Assembly: GCF_947494015.1 (NCBI RefSeq)
Contig: NZ_CANLTL010000009.1
Span: 124,001 to 188,000, forward strand
From: an uncultured Cellulomonas sp.
GTDB taxonomy: Bacteria; Actinomycetota; Actinomycetes; Actinomycetales; Cellulomonadaceae
Direction: 5' to 3'
DNA length: 64,000 bases
In this document: positions 56,714-64,000 of the stretch, in pieces
Numbering within the stretch: the first letter of the stretch is position 1
Layout: each line of letters begins with the position of its first letter
Notes under the pieces: generated by a model
Databases searched by the model: none
Seen by the model: only the letters and a program-made list of their open reading frames with translations
Told to the model about the DNA's origin: nothing
Made by a program: the position numbers and the translations under genes

Positions 56714-57466
56714 GTGCCCGACCCGATGGCCGGCCGCGCGCTGCCGCCGTCGTCGCCGTTCGCCGGCGACGACGGCACCGCCGACCCCGCGCTGGTCGAC
56801 GCCCTCAGGCGCTACGCCGCCGGCACCGGGGGCCTGGGTGACGTCGTGCAGGCGCTCGCCCCGACCCGCGTGCTGGTGCCGATGCTGGCCCAGCTCGAGG
56901 TGGCGGACGTCGTGGTGCACGAGGGTCACGAGCACACCGTCGACAAGGAGGCGTCGGCCGGGATCGTGGCGGTGCGCACGCCCGACGGGCGCACCGCGAT
57001 GCCGGTGTTCTCCTGCGTCGCGGCGCTGAACGCCTGGCACCCCGACGCGCGCCCGGTACCCAGCGACGTCCCGCGGGCGGCGCTGTCCGCCGTGGGCGAG
57101 GGCTGGGAGGTCGTCGTCCTGGACCCGGCCGGGCCGGTGACCGCCGTGCTGCCCCGACCCGCCGTCTGGGCGCTCGCGCGCGGCGAGCGGTGGCACCCGG
57201 CAGTCGTCGACGGCGTCGTGGACCGTGAGGTCGCCGCCGCCGTCGCCGACGCCGTGCACGGCGTCCCGGCGGTGGTCGAGGCCCGCGCCGAGGCCGGGCG
57301 GCGCGCCGAGGTCGCCGTCGTGCTCGCCCTGGCCCCGGGGCTGGACCGGGTACGGCTGGACGCCGTGCTCGGCGAGGTCAACGCCCGTCTCGCCGCGGAC
57401 ACGGTCGTGGCGGCGCGGGTCGACGCGCTCGAGCTGCGGCTGACCCAGGCGCCCACCGGCCGCTGA
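56714..57466 (+). CDS. SseB-family protein
   Basis: 250 residues with the SseB N-terminal fold pattern: ALVDALRRYAAGTG, RVLVPMLAQLE, EASAGIVAVRTPDGRTAMPVFSCVAALNAWHPDARPVP, and a duplicated C-terminal alpha/beta half (VEARAEAGRRAEVAVVLALAPGLDRVRLDAVLGEV as separate blocks). The role of bacterial SseB proteins is uncertain. Such a gene often follows priA in this group. Start: GTG 56714 or ATG 56726, neither with a clear site. Confidence 0.82.
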   Translation: MPDPMAGRALPPSSPFAGDDGTADPALVDALRRYAAGTGGLGDVVQALAPTRVLVPMLAQLEVADVVVHEGHEHTVDKEASAGIVAVRTPDGRTAMPVFSCVAALNAWHPDARPVPSDVPRAALSAVGEGWEVVVLDPAGPVTAVLPRPAVWALARGERWHPAVVDGVVDREVAAAVADAVHGVPAVVEARAEAGRRAEVAVVLALAPGLDRVRLDAVLGEVNARLAADTVVAARVDALELRLTQAPTGR

Positions 57467-57520
57467 CGCCCGGCCACGGTCGCCGGCCCGGGTCAGGGTC
57501 GACGCCCGGCCGCGAGCCGG

Positions 57521-57940
57521 TCAGGCCCGACGCCGGCCCAGCGCCCAGGCGACCACCACGGCGATCAGGGTCCCGGCGACCTGCCCGCCCAGGACGACCC
57601 GGTTCAGGTCGAGCGCCGGCTGCCAGCGGACCCCGGCGTCGTCCACCACGTAGACCCCGACCGGGCGGACGCGCACGCCGAACCCGCCCCCGCCGCCCTC
57701 GCCCTCCTGCGCACCGCCGCCCGTCGCGGGGCCCGCGGGCCCCGACGGGTCGGCCCCGTCGGCCGGGGTGGTCCCGCTGCCGTACCCGGAGCCGGTGCCC
57801 CCCATGACCTTGGCCACGGGGATGACCAGGGCGTCGCCCCGGGTGTACGCCTCACCGAAGACGCGCCGGACGCTGAGGGCCTCGCTCGCCTCGCGCAGGT
57901 GGCTGGTGGGGTCGAACGTGCGCGGTCGGGTGCTGTCCAT
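57521..57940 (-). CDS. GerW/YtfJ-family protein
   Basis: 139 residues. RRVFGEAYTRGDALVIPVAKVMGGTGSGYGSG and GGGGGFGVRVRPVGVYVVDDAGVRWQPALDLNR match the sporulation-protein YtfJ (GerW) family, which is also found in non-sporulating actinobacteria. The Gly/Pro-rich middle insertion is variable. The final segment is a hydrophobic helix (about 114-134) with a basic end, suggesting a membrane anchor. GGAGGA lies 6 nt before ATG 57940. The gene is downstream of the lipoprotein protease on the same strand, 45 bp away. Confidence 0.85.
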   Translation of the reverse strand: MDSTRPRTFDPTSHLREASEALSVRRVFGEAYTRGDALVIPVAKVMGGTGSGYGSGTTPADGADPSGPAGPATGGGAQEGEGGGGGFGVRVRPVGVYVVDDAGVRWQPALDLNRVVLGGQVAGTLIAVVVAWALGRRRA

Positions 57941-57985
57941 GACGGTCCTCCGGGTCGACGTGACGGGATGGTGCCGGGCCGGTCG

Positions 57986-58807
57986 TCAGCCCGCGCAGGA
58001 GGGAGCGTCCACGAAGGCGGCGGCGTCGTCGAGCATGGAGCGCAGGGTGCTGACCGGGACGATGAAGCTCTGGTCGAGGCTGTTCTTGGCGTAGACGACG
58101 CCGACCACGCGGCCCCCCTCGTCGAGGACCGCGGAGCCCGAGCTGCCCGGCTCGACCTCGGCGTCGGTCACCAGCACCTCGCCGAGGTTCTCGTTGAGCG
58201 GGTCGGTCGTGCCGCCGATCACCCGGCCGCTGGTCACCGTCAGCCGCCCGCCCTCGGGGTACCCGACCACGGTGACCTCGTCGCCCGGGGACGGGTCGAC
58301 GTCGGCCAGCTCGGGGACGGCCGGCAGGTCGTCGGTGGTGCGGACCACGGCGAGGTCGGCCAGGCTCGCGGTGCTCGCGGTGGTGGCCGCGAGGTCGCGC
58401 CCGTCGTAGGTGCTCAGCTGCAGCTCCGCCGAGTCCGCCACGACGTGCCGGTTCGTGATCAGCGTGCGTGCGTCGATCGCGAACCCCGAGCCGGTCGAGA
58501 CCGAGCCGCAGCCGACGTTGCGGATCCGCACCGCCATCCGCTGCGCGGCGTCGAAGCCGTCGGGGGAGAGGTTGCCGGTCGTGGTCGGAGTCGGGCGGGG
58601 GACCTCGGACGGCACGAGGTCCGTCGGGGTCGGCCCCGGCATCGTCGGCACCGCGGCGCAGCCGGCGAGCAGCACGCCGGCCAGCACGCCGGCCAGCACG
58701 GAGCTCAGCGCGCCGTCCGGCGCGGACCTCACCGTGCCCCCCGGCGCGGCGCCCCGGACGGTGGCGCCGGACGCGTCGCCCCGGCCGCGGGTGGTCCGGC
58801 GTCTCAC
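57986..58807 (-). CDS. Lipoprotein trypsin-like serine protease (S1C-like)
   Basis: 273 residues. A basic N-region and hydrophobic core end in the lipobox L47-A-G-C50, so this should be an LspA substrate anchored to the outer face of the membrane. A Pro/Thr-rich linker leads to a chymotrypsin-fold protease with H121 (ITNRHVV), D151 (SLADLAVV) and S223 (EPGSSGSAV). No PDZ domain follows, unlike HtrA. The GTG at 58807 overlaps the stop of the upstream coiled-coil gene (GTGA); GTG 58732 (VRSAPDG) would give a more typical short signal peptide. Confidence 0.88.
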   Translation of the reverse strand: MRRRTTRGRGDASGATVRGAAPGGTVRSAPDGALSSVLAGVLAGVLLAGCAAVPTMPGPTPTDLVPSEVPRPTPTTTGNLSPDGFDAAQRMAVRIRNVGCGSVSTGSGFAIDARTLITNRHVVADSAELQLSTYDGRDLAATTASTASLADLAVVRTTDDLPAVPELADVDPSPGDEVTVVGYPEGGRLTVTSGRVIGGTTDPLNENLGEVLVTDAEVEPGSSGSAVLDEGGRVVGVVYAKNSLDQSFIVPVSTLRSMLDDAAAFVDAPSCAG

Positions 58808-59502
58808 CGGTTCGCCAGCTCGGCCTGCAGCGCGTCGTTGGCCTGCGACGCCGACCGGCACAGCAGCTCGACGTCCGCGCCGAACCGGGCCAGCGCGTCG
58901 GGGTCGTAGGAGGCGGCGTCCGCGAGGTAGTCGATGAGCTGGTCCTGGCCCTTGACGCACCGGTCCAGGGCCGAGGCCACGGTGCCCGCGGCAGCGGTGA
59001 CCCGGGCCTGGTAGTCGAGCAGCTGGGCCTGCGCCTCGCGGTCGTCCCCGATCTGCGCCTTCTCGTCCGCCAGGGCGGTGATCCGCTCCTGGGCGATGGC
59101 GAGCTGGCCGCGGACCGCCTGGAGCTCGGCGGTCGCCCCGTCCAGCTCGAGCCGGGTGGTGGCCAGCTCGGTGCCGATGGCGCGGGCCTGGTCCTCGGTC
59201 CAGCCCAGACGGTCGGCGTAGGCGGTGGTGGTCGCGTACAGGTAGCCGGCGGCACCCAGCGCGGCGAGCAGCAGGACGACGAGCAGCACGACCGGCCAGC
59301 GCCGGCGGCGGCGCGCGCGGGGTGGGGTCGGCCCGGTCACGGGGTGCTCCGCCGCGGACCCGCCGGACGTCGGGACGGCCAGGGGGACCGGCGGCGGGTG
59401 GGTGGCACCGACCGACCCGGGGGGCGTCGTCGACGTCCCCCACCCGGGCTCGCCGCTGCGGACCCGGTGGGTCGGCACCTCGGCGGTCGGTTCGTGCGTC
59501 AC
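58804..59502 (-). CDS. Membrane-anchored coiled-coil protein, uncharacterised
   Basis: 232 residues with no recognised family. Residues 1-68 are Pro/Thr-rich and cytoplasmic, ending in RARRRRRWP; a transmembrane helix spans about 69-90; the rest is an extracytoplasmic coiled coil (TRLELDGATAELQAVRGQLAIAQERITALADE in separate heptads) and a helical end with two cysteines (LDRCVKGQ, ELLCRSASQ) that could form a disulphide. The GTG at 59502 has a TATCCT -10 box at 6 nt. It is coupled to the lipoprotein protease downstream, suggesting partners or substrate and enzyme. Confidence 0.8.
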   Translation of the reverse strand: MTHEPTAEVPTHRVRSGEPGWGTSTTPPGSVGATHPPPVPLAVPTSGGSAAEHPVTGPTPPRARRRRRWPVVLLVVLLLAALGAAGYLYATTTAYADRLGWTEDQARAIGTELATTRLELDGATAELQAVRGQLAIAQERITALADEKAQIGDDREAQAQLLDYQARVTAAAGTVASALDRCVKGQDQLIDYLADAASYDPDALARFGADVELLCRSASQANDALQAELANR

Positions 59503-59508
59503 GGCGTC

Positions 59509-59514
59509 AGGATA
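59509..59514 (-). promoter_or_regulatory. -10 box of a leaderless promoter for the coiled-coil/protease operon
   Basis: TATCCT on the minus strand ends 6 nt before the GTG at 59502. Confidence 0.55.
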
Positions 59515-59631
59515 GGCGCCGAGCGCCCCCCGAGGGGGGTCGTGTCGGAGCCCGCGGCGGTCACCCGTCTCCGCGGCGTCCGGGTGGAATGGACGTGCGT
59601 CGACCGCCGCGCGTGGGCGATCATCGCCCGC

Positions 59632-60996
59632 GTGATCCTCGCTTCCTACGGGCGCCTGCTGCGGCGCCCCGGTGTGCTGCGCCTCGTGCTGCTCTCCCTC
59701 GTGGCGCGGCTGCCGCACGCCGCCGTGGGGGTCGTGCTGACCCTGCACGTCGTGGTGACGCTCGACCTCGGGTACGCCCACGCCGGTGCGGTGGCGGCCG
59801 CCATCACGATCGGCATGGCCCTCGGCGGGCCGTGGCGCGGGCGGCGGGTGGACCGGCTGGGCCTGCGGCGCGCCGTGCTGCCCTCGGTCGTCGTCGAGGC
59901 GGCCGTCTGGGCGACCGCTCCGTCGCTCGGCTTCCGCGGGCTGGTCGTGGCGGGCGTGGTGGCGGGGCTGTTCATGGTGCCGGTGTTCTCGGTCATCCGG
60001 CAGTCGCTGTCGGTCCTGGTCCCCGAGCGCGAGCAGCGGACCGCGTTCGCGCTGGACTCGGTGACCACCGAGCTGTCCTTCATGCTCGGGCCCGTGCTGG
60101 GGGTCGTGGTCGCCACCACGTGGTCGACGACGGCGGCGCTGGTCCTCGTCGGCGTGGCGACGGTGGGCGCGGGCGCCCTGCTCATGTGGGTCGACCCGCC
60201 GACCCGCTCGACCCCCTCCCGGTCGCGCGCCGGTGACGGCGCCGCGCAGGTCGTGGGCGGTGCCGGGGACGGTCCGGGCCGCGACGCGTCGTCGGCCGCG
60301 GCGGCCCGCGTGGTGACCCCGGCCCTGCTGGTCACCCTGCTCGCCGCGAGCGCGGCCTCGCTCGTGCTGACCGGCACGGACGTCAGCATCGTCGCGTCGC
60401 TGGAGGAGTGGGACCGCGTCGCGGCGACGGGCTGGATGGTCGCGCTCTGGGCCGGTGGCTCCGTCGTCGGCGGGGTGCTGTACGGGGCGGGGAGCCGGTC
60501 GGTGCGGCCGCTGACCCTGGTGCTGGTGCTGTCACTGCTGACCATCCCGGCCGCGCTGGCCGGCACGCCGGGGCTGCTCGCGGTCGCCGTCGTGCTGGCG
60601 GGGCTGCCGTGCGCGCCGGCGCTGTCGGCGATCAACGCCTCCCTGGTCCGGCTGGTGCCGGAGGAGCGGCGAGGGGAGGTCATGGGGTGGAGCGGCTCGG
60701 CGATGACGGTGGGCTCGGCCCTCGGGGCGCCGGTGTGCGGTGCCCTCATCGACCGGGCCGGTGCGGGCGCCGGATTCCTCGCGGTCGGTGCGGTGGGGAC
60801 CGCGGTGGCCGGCGTCGGCCTCCTCGTGCTGCGCCGGACCCGGCCCAGCAGCGCCGCCCGGGTCCCGCTGGCGGGGACGCCGGCCGCGGAGCAGGCGGTG
60901 GGCCTCGGCGCCCTCGACCCGGCCCAGGACGACCTGCCCACCGACGTCGCACCGGCGGAGCGGGAGGCGCGCGTCCCCACCGCGCCGCTGGGCTGA
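59632..60996 (+). CDS. Major facilitator superfamily transporter
   Basis: 454 residues, about 12 transmembrane helices in two halves separated by a hydrophilic loop (about 190-225, Gly/Ala/Arg/Asp-rich). The loop-2 motif PWRGRRVDRLGLRR is the MFS signature. Between the halves a longer loop holds DVSIVASLEEWDR. The C-terminal tail is hydrophilic. The substrate is unknown; drug/sugar exporters of this size are common. The start is uncertain: GTG 59632 (VILASYGRLLRRPG) or GTG 59584. It is convergent with the DUF1844 gene, 6 bp apart. Confidence 0.85.
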   Translation: MILASYGRLLRRPGVLRLVLLSLVARLPHAAVGVVLTLHVVVTLDLGYAHAGAVAAAITIGMALGGPWRGRRVDRLGLRRAVLPSVVVEAAVWATAPSLGFRGLVVAGVVAGLFMVPVFSVIRQSLSVLVPEREQRTAFALDSVTTELSFMLGPVLGVVVATTWSTTAALVLVGVATVGAGALLMWVDPPTRSTPSRSRAGDGAAQVVGGAGDGPGRDASSAAAARVVTPALLVTLLAASAASLVLTGTDVSIVASLEEWDRVAATGWMVALWAGGSVVGGVLYGAGSRSVRPLTLVLVLSLLTIPAALAGTPGLLAVAVVLAGLPCAPALSAINASLVRLVPEERRGEVMGWSGSAMTVGSALGAPVCGALIDRAGAGAGFLAVGAVGTAVAGVGLLVLRRTRPSSAARVPLAGTPAAEQAVGLGALDPAQDDLPTDVAPAEREARVPTAPLG

Positions 60997-61002
60997 GCCG
61001 GG

Positions 61003-61383
61003 TCAGCTCACGTAGCCGGTGAACTTCTCCCCGGGGCCCTCGCCGGGCGCGTCGGGATAGGGCGACGCCTCACGGAACGCCAGCTGCAGCGTGCGCAGCC
61101 CGTCACGCAGGGAGCGGGCGTGCTGGTTGCCGAGGTCCGCGGCGCTCGCGGTCACCAGCGCGGCCAGGGCGGTGATGAGCTTGCGGGCCTCGTCCAGGTC
61201 CAGGTGGTCCGACCCGGCCGCGTCCGGGGTGTCCTCGCCCAGGCCGCACTTGACGGCGGCCGCGCTCATGAGGTGGACGGCGGCCGTGGTGATGACCTCG
61301 ACGGCGGCGACGTCGGCGATGTCGCGCATCGCGGTGGCGGTGGGGTCGGTCGACGACGGCGGTGGCGTGGGGGTCTGGGACAT
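61003..61383 (-). CDS. DUF1844 protein
   Basis: 126 residues. ATAMRDIADVAAVEVITTAAVHLMSAAAVKCGLGE and DLDEARKLITALAALVTASAADLGNQHARSLRDGL, as separate blocks, match DUF1844. It is commonly encoded upstream of infC in actinobacteria. Function unknown; no signal or membrane helix. ATG 61383 has GAGAGGA 8 nt upstream. It is divergent from the infC operon. Confidence 0.88.
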   Translation of the reverse strand: MSQTPTPPPSSTDPTATAMRDIADVAAVEVITTAAVHLMSAAAVKCGLGEDTPDAAGSDHLDLDEARKLITALAALVTASAADLGNQHARSLRDGLRTLQLAFREASPYPDAPGEGPGEKFTGYVS

Positions 61384-61403
61384 GCTGCGATCCTCTCACC
61401 GTG

Positions 61404-61433
61404 CCGTCGTCGGCCGTCGTCGGCCGTCGTCGG
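61404..61433. repeat. Three tandem 10-bp repeats
   Basis: CCGTCGTCGG occurs three times in a row between the DUF1844 start and the infC promoter. Confidence 0.9.
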
Positions 61434-61528
61434 CCGGACTCGGCCGGCCCGGGCGCCGGGCGGCGGGCGCGGGCTGCCAGGAGACGCCGGTCACGTCGTC
61501 CCCCCGCCGTCGCCGGCGCGTGCGGTGC

Positions 61529-61534
61529 TATGCT
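61529..61534 (+). promoter_or_regulatory. -10 box of the infC operon
   Basis: TATGCT, with the palindrome TGGTCGACCA just downstream at the probable RNA 5' end. It predicts a leader of about 270 nt before infC. Confidence 0.55.
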
Positions 61535-61540
61535 GGTGGT

Positions 61541-61810
61541 CGACCAACCGGTGAACCGTGCCCGCACCCAGGTGCAGACGCAGATCTCCGGTGCACAAGT
61601 GGAGCTGATCCCACCCAGGTGCCGACCGTCCCTCGCGGGCGACAGGTGCCGGGTCCGGTCCGAGAGCACGTCACGGGTCACACCGTCGTCGCGCTCGTGT
61701 CGCCGGTGCTACGCACCGGGTGACGCGGATCCCTCGGCCCCCGCCTGTGCCCACGGACGGGGGCCTTTCTCGTCCGGCGGTGGAGACACTGCGAGTACGA
61801 GGAGCACCAC
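61541..61810 (+). ncRNA. infC operon leader RNA (putative regulatory leader)
   Basis: About 270 nt from the predicted start to the infC initiation codon, with no convincing ORF. It includes hairpin 61703-61719 (CCGGTGC, loop TAC, GCACCGG) and the terminator-like hairpin at 61736-61770, which ends 40 nt before infC. The build suggests attenuation of the IF3-L35-L20 operon, as known for L20-controlled leaders in other phyla. The boundaries are inferred. Confidence 0.45.
61736..61770 (+). terminator. Attenuator-like intrinsic terminator in the infC leader
   Basis: GGCCCCCG (61736-61743) pairs with CGGGGGCC (61758-61765). The 14-nt loop has further inner pairing (GTG/CAC). TTTCT follows. It is one of the few T-tailed hairpins in the window and lies within the leader, not after a gene. 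Confidence 0.75.
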
Positions 61811-62851
61811 ATCAGCGAGCCCCGCATCAACGATCGGATCCGCGTCCCCGAGGTCCGGCTCGTCGGCCCGAACGGGGAGCAGGTCGGCATCGTCCGCGTG
61901 GAGGACGCTCTGCGTCTGGCGCAGGAGTCGGACCTCGACCTGGTCGAGGTCGCCCCCGACGCCCGCCCGCCCGTCTGCAAGCTCATGGACTTCGGCAAGT
62001 TCAAGTACGAAGCCGACATGAAGGCGCGCGAGGCCCGGCGCAACCAGACGAACACGGTCCTCAAGGAGATCCGCTTCCGGCTGAAGATCGACCCGCACGA
62101 CTACGGCACCAAGAAGGGCCACGTCGAGCGGTTCCTCAAGGCCGGCGACAAGGTCAAGGTCATGATCATGTTCCGGGGCCGCGAGCAGTCGCGCCCGGAG
62201 ATGGGCATCCGCCTGCTGCAGCGTCTCGCCGACGACGTCGCCGAGCTCGGCTTCATCGAGAGCTCGCCGAAGCAGGACGGCCGCAACATGATCATGGTGC
62301 TCGGCCCGACCAAGAAGAAGGCCGAGCAGAAGCAGGAGCAGCGTCGCGCCGCGCGCGACGAGGCACCGCGCACCCCCGCGGCGCGGGCGACCGCCCCGCA
62401 GGTCGTCGCGCCGGCGTCCCCTCCTGCGACTGCGGCATCCGCACCGGCCCAGTCGGCACCGGCCCCGCAGGCCCCGGCGCCCGCCCAGCAGGCGCAGGCC
62501 GCACCCGCCGCCCCGTCCGCTGCCGAGGACGCCCCGGCGGCGCCGGCGGCTGCCGAGGCGGCACCCGCGGCTGCGTCCCCGGCTGCACCGCGTCCCGCGG
62601 CCGCAGCGCGTCCCGCCGCCTCGCCGCGTCCGGCGGCGGCTGCGCGTCCGGCGGAGCGTCCCGCGTCGGCCGCTCCGGCGGCCCGCCAGGCGCCCGCGGC
62701 GTCGTCCGCCCCTGCGGAGGAGGCCCCGCGCCCGACCCCGGCGCCGCGTCCGGGCCCGGCCGCCGTCAAGCCGGTGCCGGCCAAGCCGTCCGCGCGGCCC
62801 GGCGCCGCCAAGCCGGGGGCCCCGCGGCCGTCGGCCGGCGGGACGGCCTGA
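61811..62851 (+). CDS. infC: Translation initiation factor IF-3
   Basis: 346 residues, roughly twice the usual length. It starts with [19 protein letters not shown]: the first residue is encoded by ATC. GAGGAG sits 6 nt before this codon, and homologues begin with Met at this very position, so ATC is the likely start. A non-AUG start is known for infC (AUU in E. coli) and allows autoregulation. The N-domain (to about 80), lysine-rich linker and C-domain ([42 protein letters not shown]) are intact to about residue 170. The rest is an Ala/Pro tail rich in AARPA and similar repeats, ending in a basic segment. Confidence 0.93.
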   Translation: MSEPRINDRIRVPEVRLVGPNGEQVGIVRVEDALRLAQESDLDLVEVAPDARPPVCKLMDFGKFKYEADMKAREARRNQTNTVLKEIRFRLKIDPHDYGTKKGHVERFLKAGDKVKVMIMFRGREQSRPEMGIRLLQRLADDVAELGFIESSPKQDGRNMIMVLGPTKKKAEQKQEQRRAARDEAPRTPAARATAPQVVAPASPPATAASAPAQSAPAPQAPAPAQQAQAAPAAPSAAEDAPAAPAAAEAAPAAASPAAPRPAAAARPAASPRPAAAARPAERPASAAPAARQAPAASSAPAEEAPRPTPAPRPGPAAVKPVPAKPSARPGAAKPGAPRPSAGGTA

Positions 62852-62951
62852 GCGACCAGCACCACCCAGCACTGCGCGGGAGCCCACCGGCGCCCGCAAC
62901 GAACGAGTCGCGTGAGGTCCGCGCGATGAGACCAGAGGAGAGACTCCGGCC

Positions 62952-63146
62952 ATGCCGAAGAACAAGACGCACTCCGGTGCCAAGAAGCGCTTCCGGATCT
63001 CCGGTGGCGGCAAGGTGATGCGTGAGCAGGCCGGCACCCGCCACCTGCTCGAGCACAAGTCCAGCCGTCGGACGCGTCGCCTGTCCACCGACCAGGTCGT
63101 CTCCCCGGCCGACACGTCCAAGATCAAGAAGCTGCTCGGCAAGTGA
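62952..63146 (+). CDS. rpmI: 50S ribosomal protein L35
   Basis: 64 residues: [20 protein letters not shown], a basic protein of the large subunit. GAGGAGAGA is found about 10 nt before the ATG. It lies 100 bp after infC in the classical infC-rpmI-rplT operon. Confidence 0.98.
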   Translation: MPKNKTHSGAKKRFRISGGGKVMREQAGTRHLLEHKSSRRTRRLSTDQVVSPADTSKIKKLLGK

Positions 63147-63214
63147 GCCGTACGGGTACCGCTCGCCGGTGCCCCGTCTCGCCCCCCTGAGCCCCGAAAC
63201 GCAAGGAGCATCAC

Positions 63215-63601
63215 GTGGCACGCGTGAAGCGGGCGGTCAACGCCCACAAGAAGCGCCGCACTACCCTCGAGCGCGCCAGCGGTTACCGCGGGCAGCGGTC
63301 GCGCCTGTACCGCAAGGCGAAGGAGCAGGTCACCCACTCCCTCGTCTACGCCTACCGCGACCGCAAGGCGCGCAAGGGCGACTTCCGCCGGCTGTGGATC
63401 CAGCGCATCAACGCTGCGTCGCGCGCCAACGGACTGACCTACAACCGCCTCATCCAGGGCCTGAAGGCCGCGGGTGTCGAGGTCGACCGTCGCGTCCTGG
63501 CCGACATGGCCGTCAACGACGCCGCCGCCTTCGCGGCGCTGGTGCAGGTGGCCAAGGCCGCCCTGCCGGCGGACGTCAACGCGCCCGTCGCCGCGGCCTG
63601 A
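63215..63601 (+). CDS. rplT: 50S ribosomal protein L20
   Basis: 128 residues: [37 protein letters not shown] in the basic N-terminal extension (shown as one family block, split at GYRG), then [23 protein letters not shown]. It is needed early in 50S assembly and in other bacteria represses its own operon by binding the leader. GTG start with AAGGAG upstream. Confidence 0.98.
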   Translation: MARVKRAVNAHKKRRTTLERASGYRGQRSRLYRKAKEQVTHSLVYAYRDRKARKGDFRRLWIQRINAASRANGLTYNRLIQGLKAAGVEVDRRVLADMAVNDAAAFAALVQVAKAALPADVNAPVAAA

Positions 63602-63656
63602 CATCCGCGACACCCCGGCACACCCACCGAACGCCCGGACACCGGCAGACCTCGAC

Positions 63657-64000
63657 ATGACGTCGCCGGCCGGACCCGAGCTGACCAACCCCCGCGCCGA
63701 GCGGGTCAAGGCAGCCCGGGCCCTGTCCGGGCGTTCGGCGCGTCGGCGAGCGGGCCGGTTCCTCGTCGAGGGCCCCCAGAGCGTCCGCGAGGCCGTCCGG
63801 GAGGCCCCGGACCGGGTGCGCGGGCTCTACCTCACGCCCGACGCCGTCGGGCGCTACCCCGAGATCGTCGACGCCGCCGCCGAGCGGTCGGTGGCCGTGC
63901 GCACCGCCAGCGACGACGTGGTGGCGGCGATGAGCCCCGACGCGCAGGGCGTCCTGGCGGTCCTGGACGTCCACGACCCGGGGCTGGCCTCGGTGCTCGC
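63657..64000 (+). CDS. SpoU/TrmH-family rRNA 2'-O-methyltransferase (3' end outside window)
   Basis: 114 codons are present. [36 protein letters not shown] is the N-terminal substrate-binding domain of TrmH-type RNA methyltransferases (seen here as the SpoU substrate-binding pattern), followed by LYLTPDAVGRYPEIV and MSPDAQGVLAVL. The SAM-binding knot lies beyond the window. The gene frequently follows rplT in actinobacteria. ATG 63657 lies 55 nt after rplT; no strong site. Confidence 0.88.
   Translation, partial: MTSPAGPELTNPRAERVKAARALSGRSARRRAGRFLVEGPQSVREAVREAPDRVRGLYLTPDAVGRYPEIVDAAAERSVAVRTASDDVVAAMSPDAQGVLAVLDVHDPGLASVL

Noticed and set aside
61541-61810. A small ORF in the infC leader as a leader peptide
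   Set aside because: Frames in the leader are short or Arg-rich with no suitable ribosome-binding site; the hairpin layout fits a protein-binding or structural leader better.

Overview
The window is chromosomal DNA from a very high-GC actinobacterium. The codon third positions are almost all G or C, GTG starts are common, and TAnnnT -10 boxes sit directly in front of start codons. A Wag31-type DivIVA, a DinB with an upstream HEPN gene, a HelR-type helicase, PAC2, DUF3040, DUF5302 and DUF1844 proteins all point to Actinobacteria. The gene set and the oleA-oleBC-oleD locus fit Micrococcales, probably Cellulomonas or a close relative; that genus assignment is inference.

Layout. 1-9.4 kb: an aldo/keto reductase cut by the window edge, a small DUF5302 protein, serA, the RNA-polymerase recycling ATPase helR, then a divergent three-gene signalling operon (response regulator-PP2C phosphatase, CHASE3 histidine kinase, single-domain response regulator) and a PAC2 protein. 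9.4-13.1 kb: cspA, a spermidine-synthase-like methyltransferase, a HEPN gene plus dinB behind a perfect LexA-type box, and a DUF3040 membrane protein. 13.5-18.1 kb: a reverse-strand moxR-DUF58-transglutaminase operon.

18.4-37.5 kb is a complete division and cell-wall (dcw) cluster: mraZ, rsmH, ftsL, ftsI, murE, murF, mraY, murD, ftsW, murG, murC, ftsQ, ftsZ, pgeF, sepF, yggT, divIVA. Most junctions are 1-4 nt stop/start overlaps. Visible internal promoters lie before murE, ftsZ, sepF and divIVA. The cytoplasmic Mur ligases, MraY/MurG and the FtsW-FtsI synthase are therefore transcribed with the divisome scaffold FtsZ-SepF-FtsQ-FtsL and the polar-growth protein DivIVA. A strong terminator closes the cluster, followed by a TraR/DksA zinc-finger gene, lspA, rluD, dnaE and a PPOX-family gene.

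44.3-57.5 kb carries histidine biosynthesis split in two: hisD, then hisC-hisB-X-hisH-priA-sseB. The gap between hisD and hisC holds a long-chain olefin cluster (oleA, an oleB-oleC fusion, oleD) and a convergent recQ whose product ends in a phosphoribosyltransferase-like motif. X is an unrecognised gene translationally coupled to hisB. 57.5-61.4 kb: a GerW-family protein, a lipoprotein serine protease coupled to a membrane-anchored coiled-coil protein, an MFS transporter and a DUF1844 protein. 61.4-64 kb: the infC-rpmI-rplT operon with a long leader, an intrinsic-terminator-like hairpin and an apparent ATC start codon for IF3, then a truncated SpoU/TrmH-family rRNA methyltransferase.

I see no mobile element, CRISPR array, tRNA or rRNA gene. 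The most notable signals are regulatory (SOS box, MraZ boxes, a 30-bp palindrome, a set of leaderless promoters, the infC leader) and architectural (the OleBC fusion, the RecQ-PRTase-like fusion, the interrupted his operon and its unknown member).
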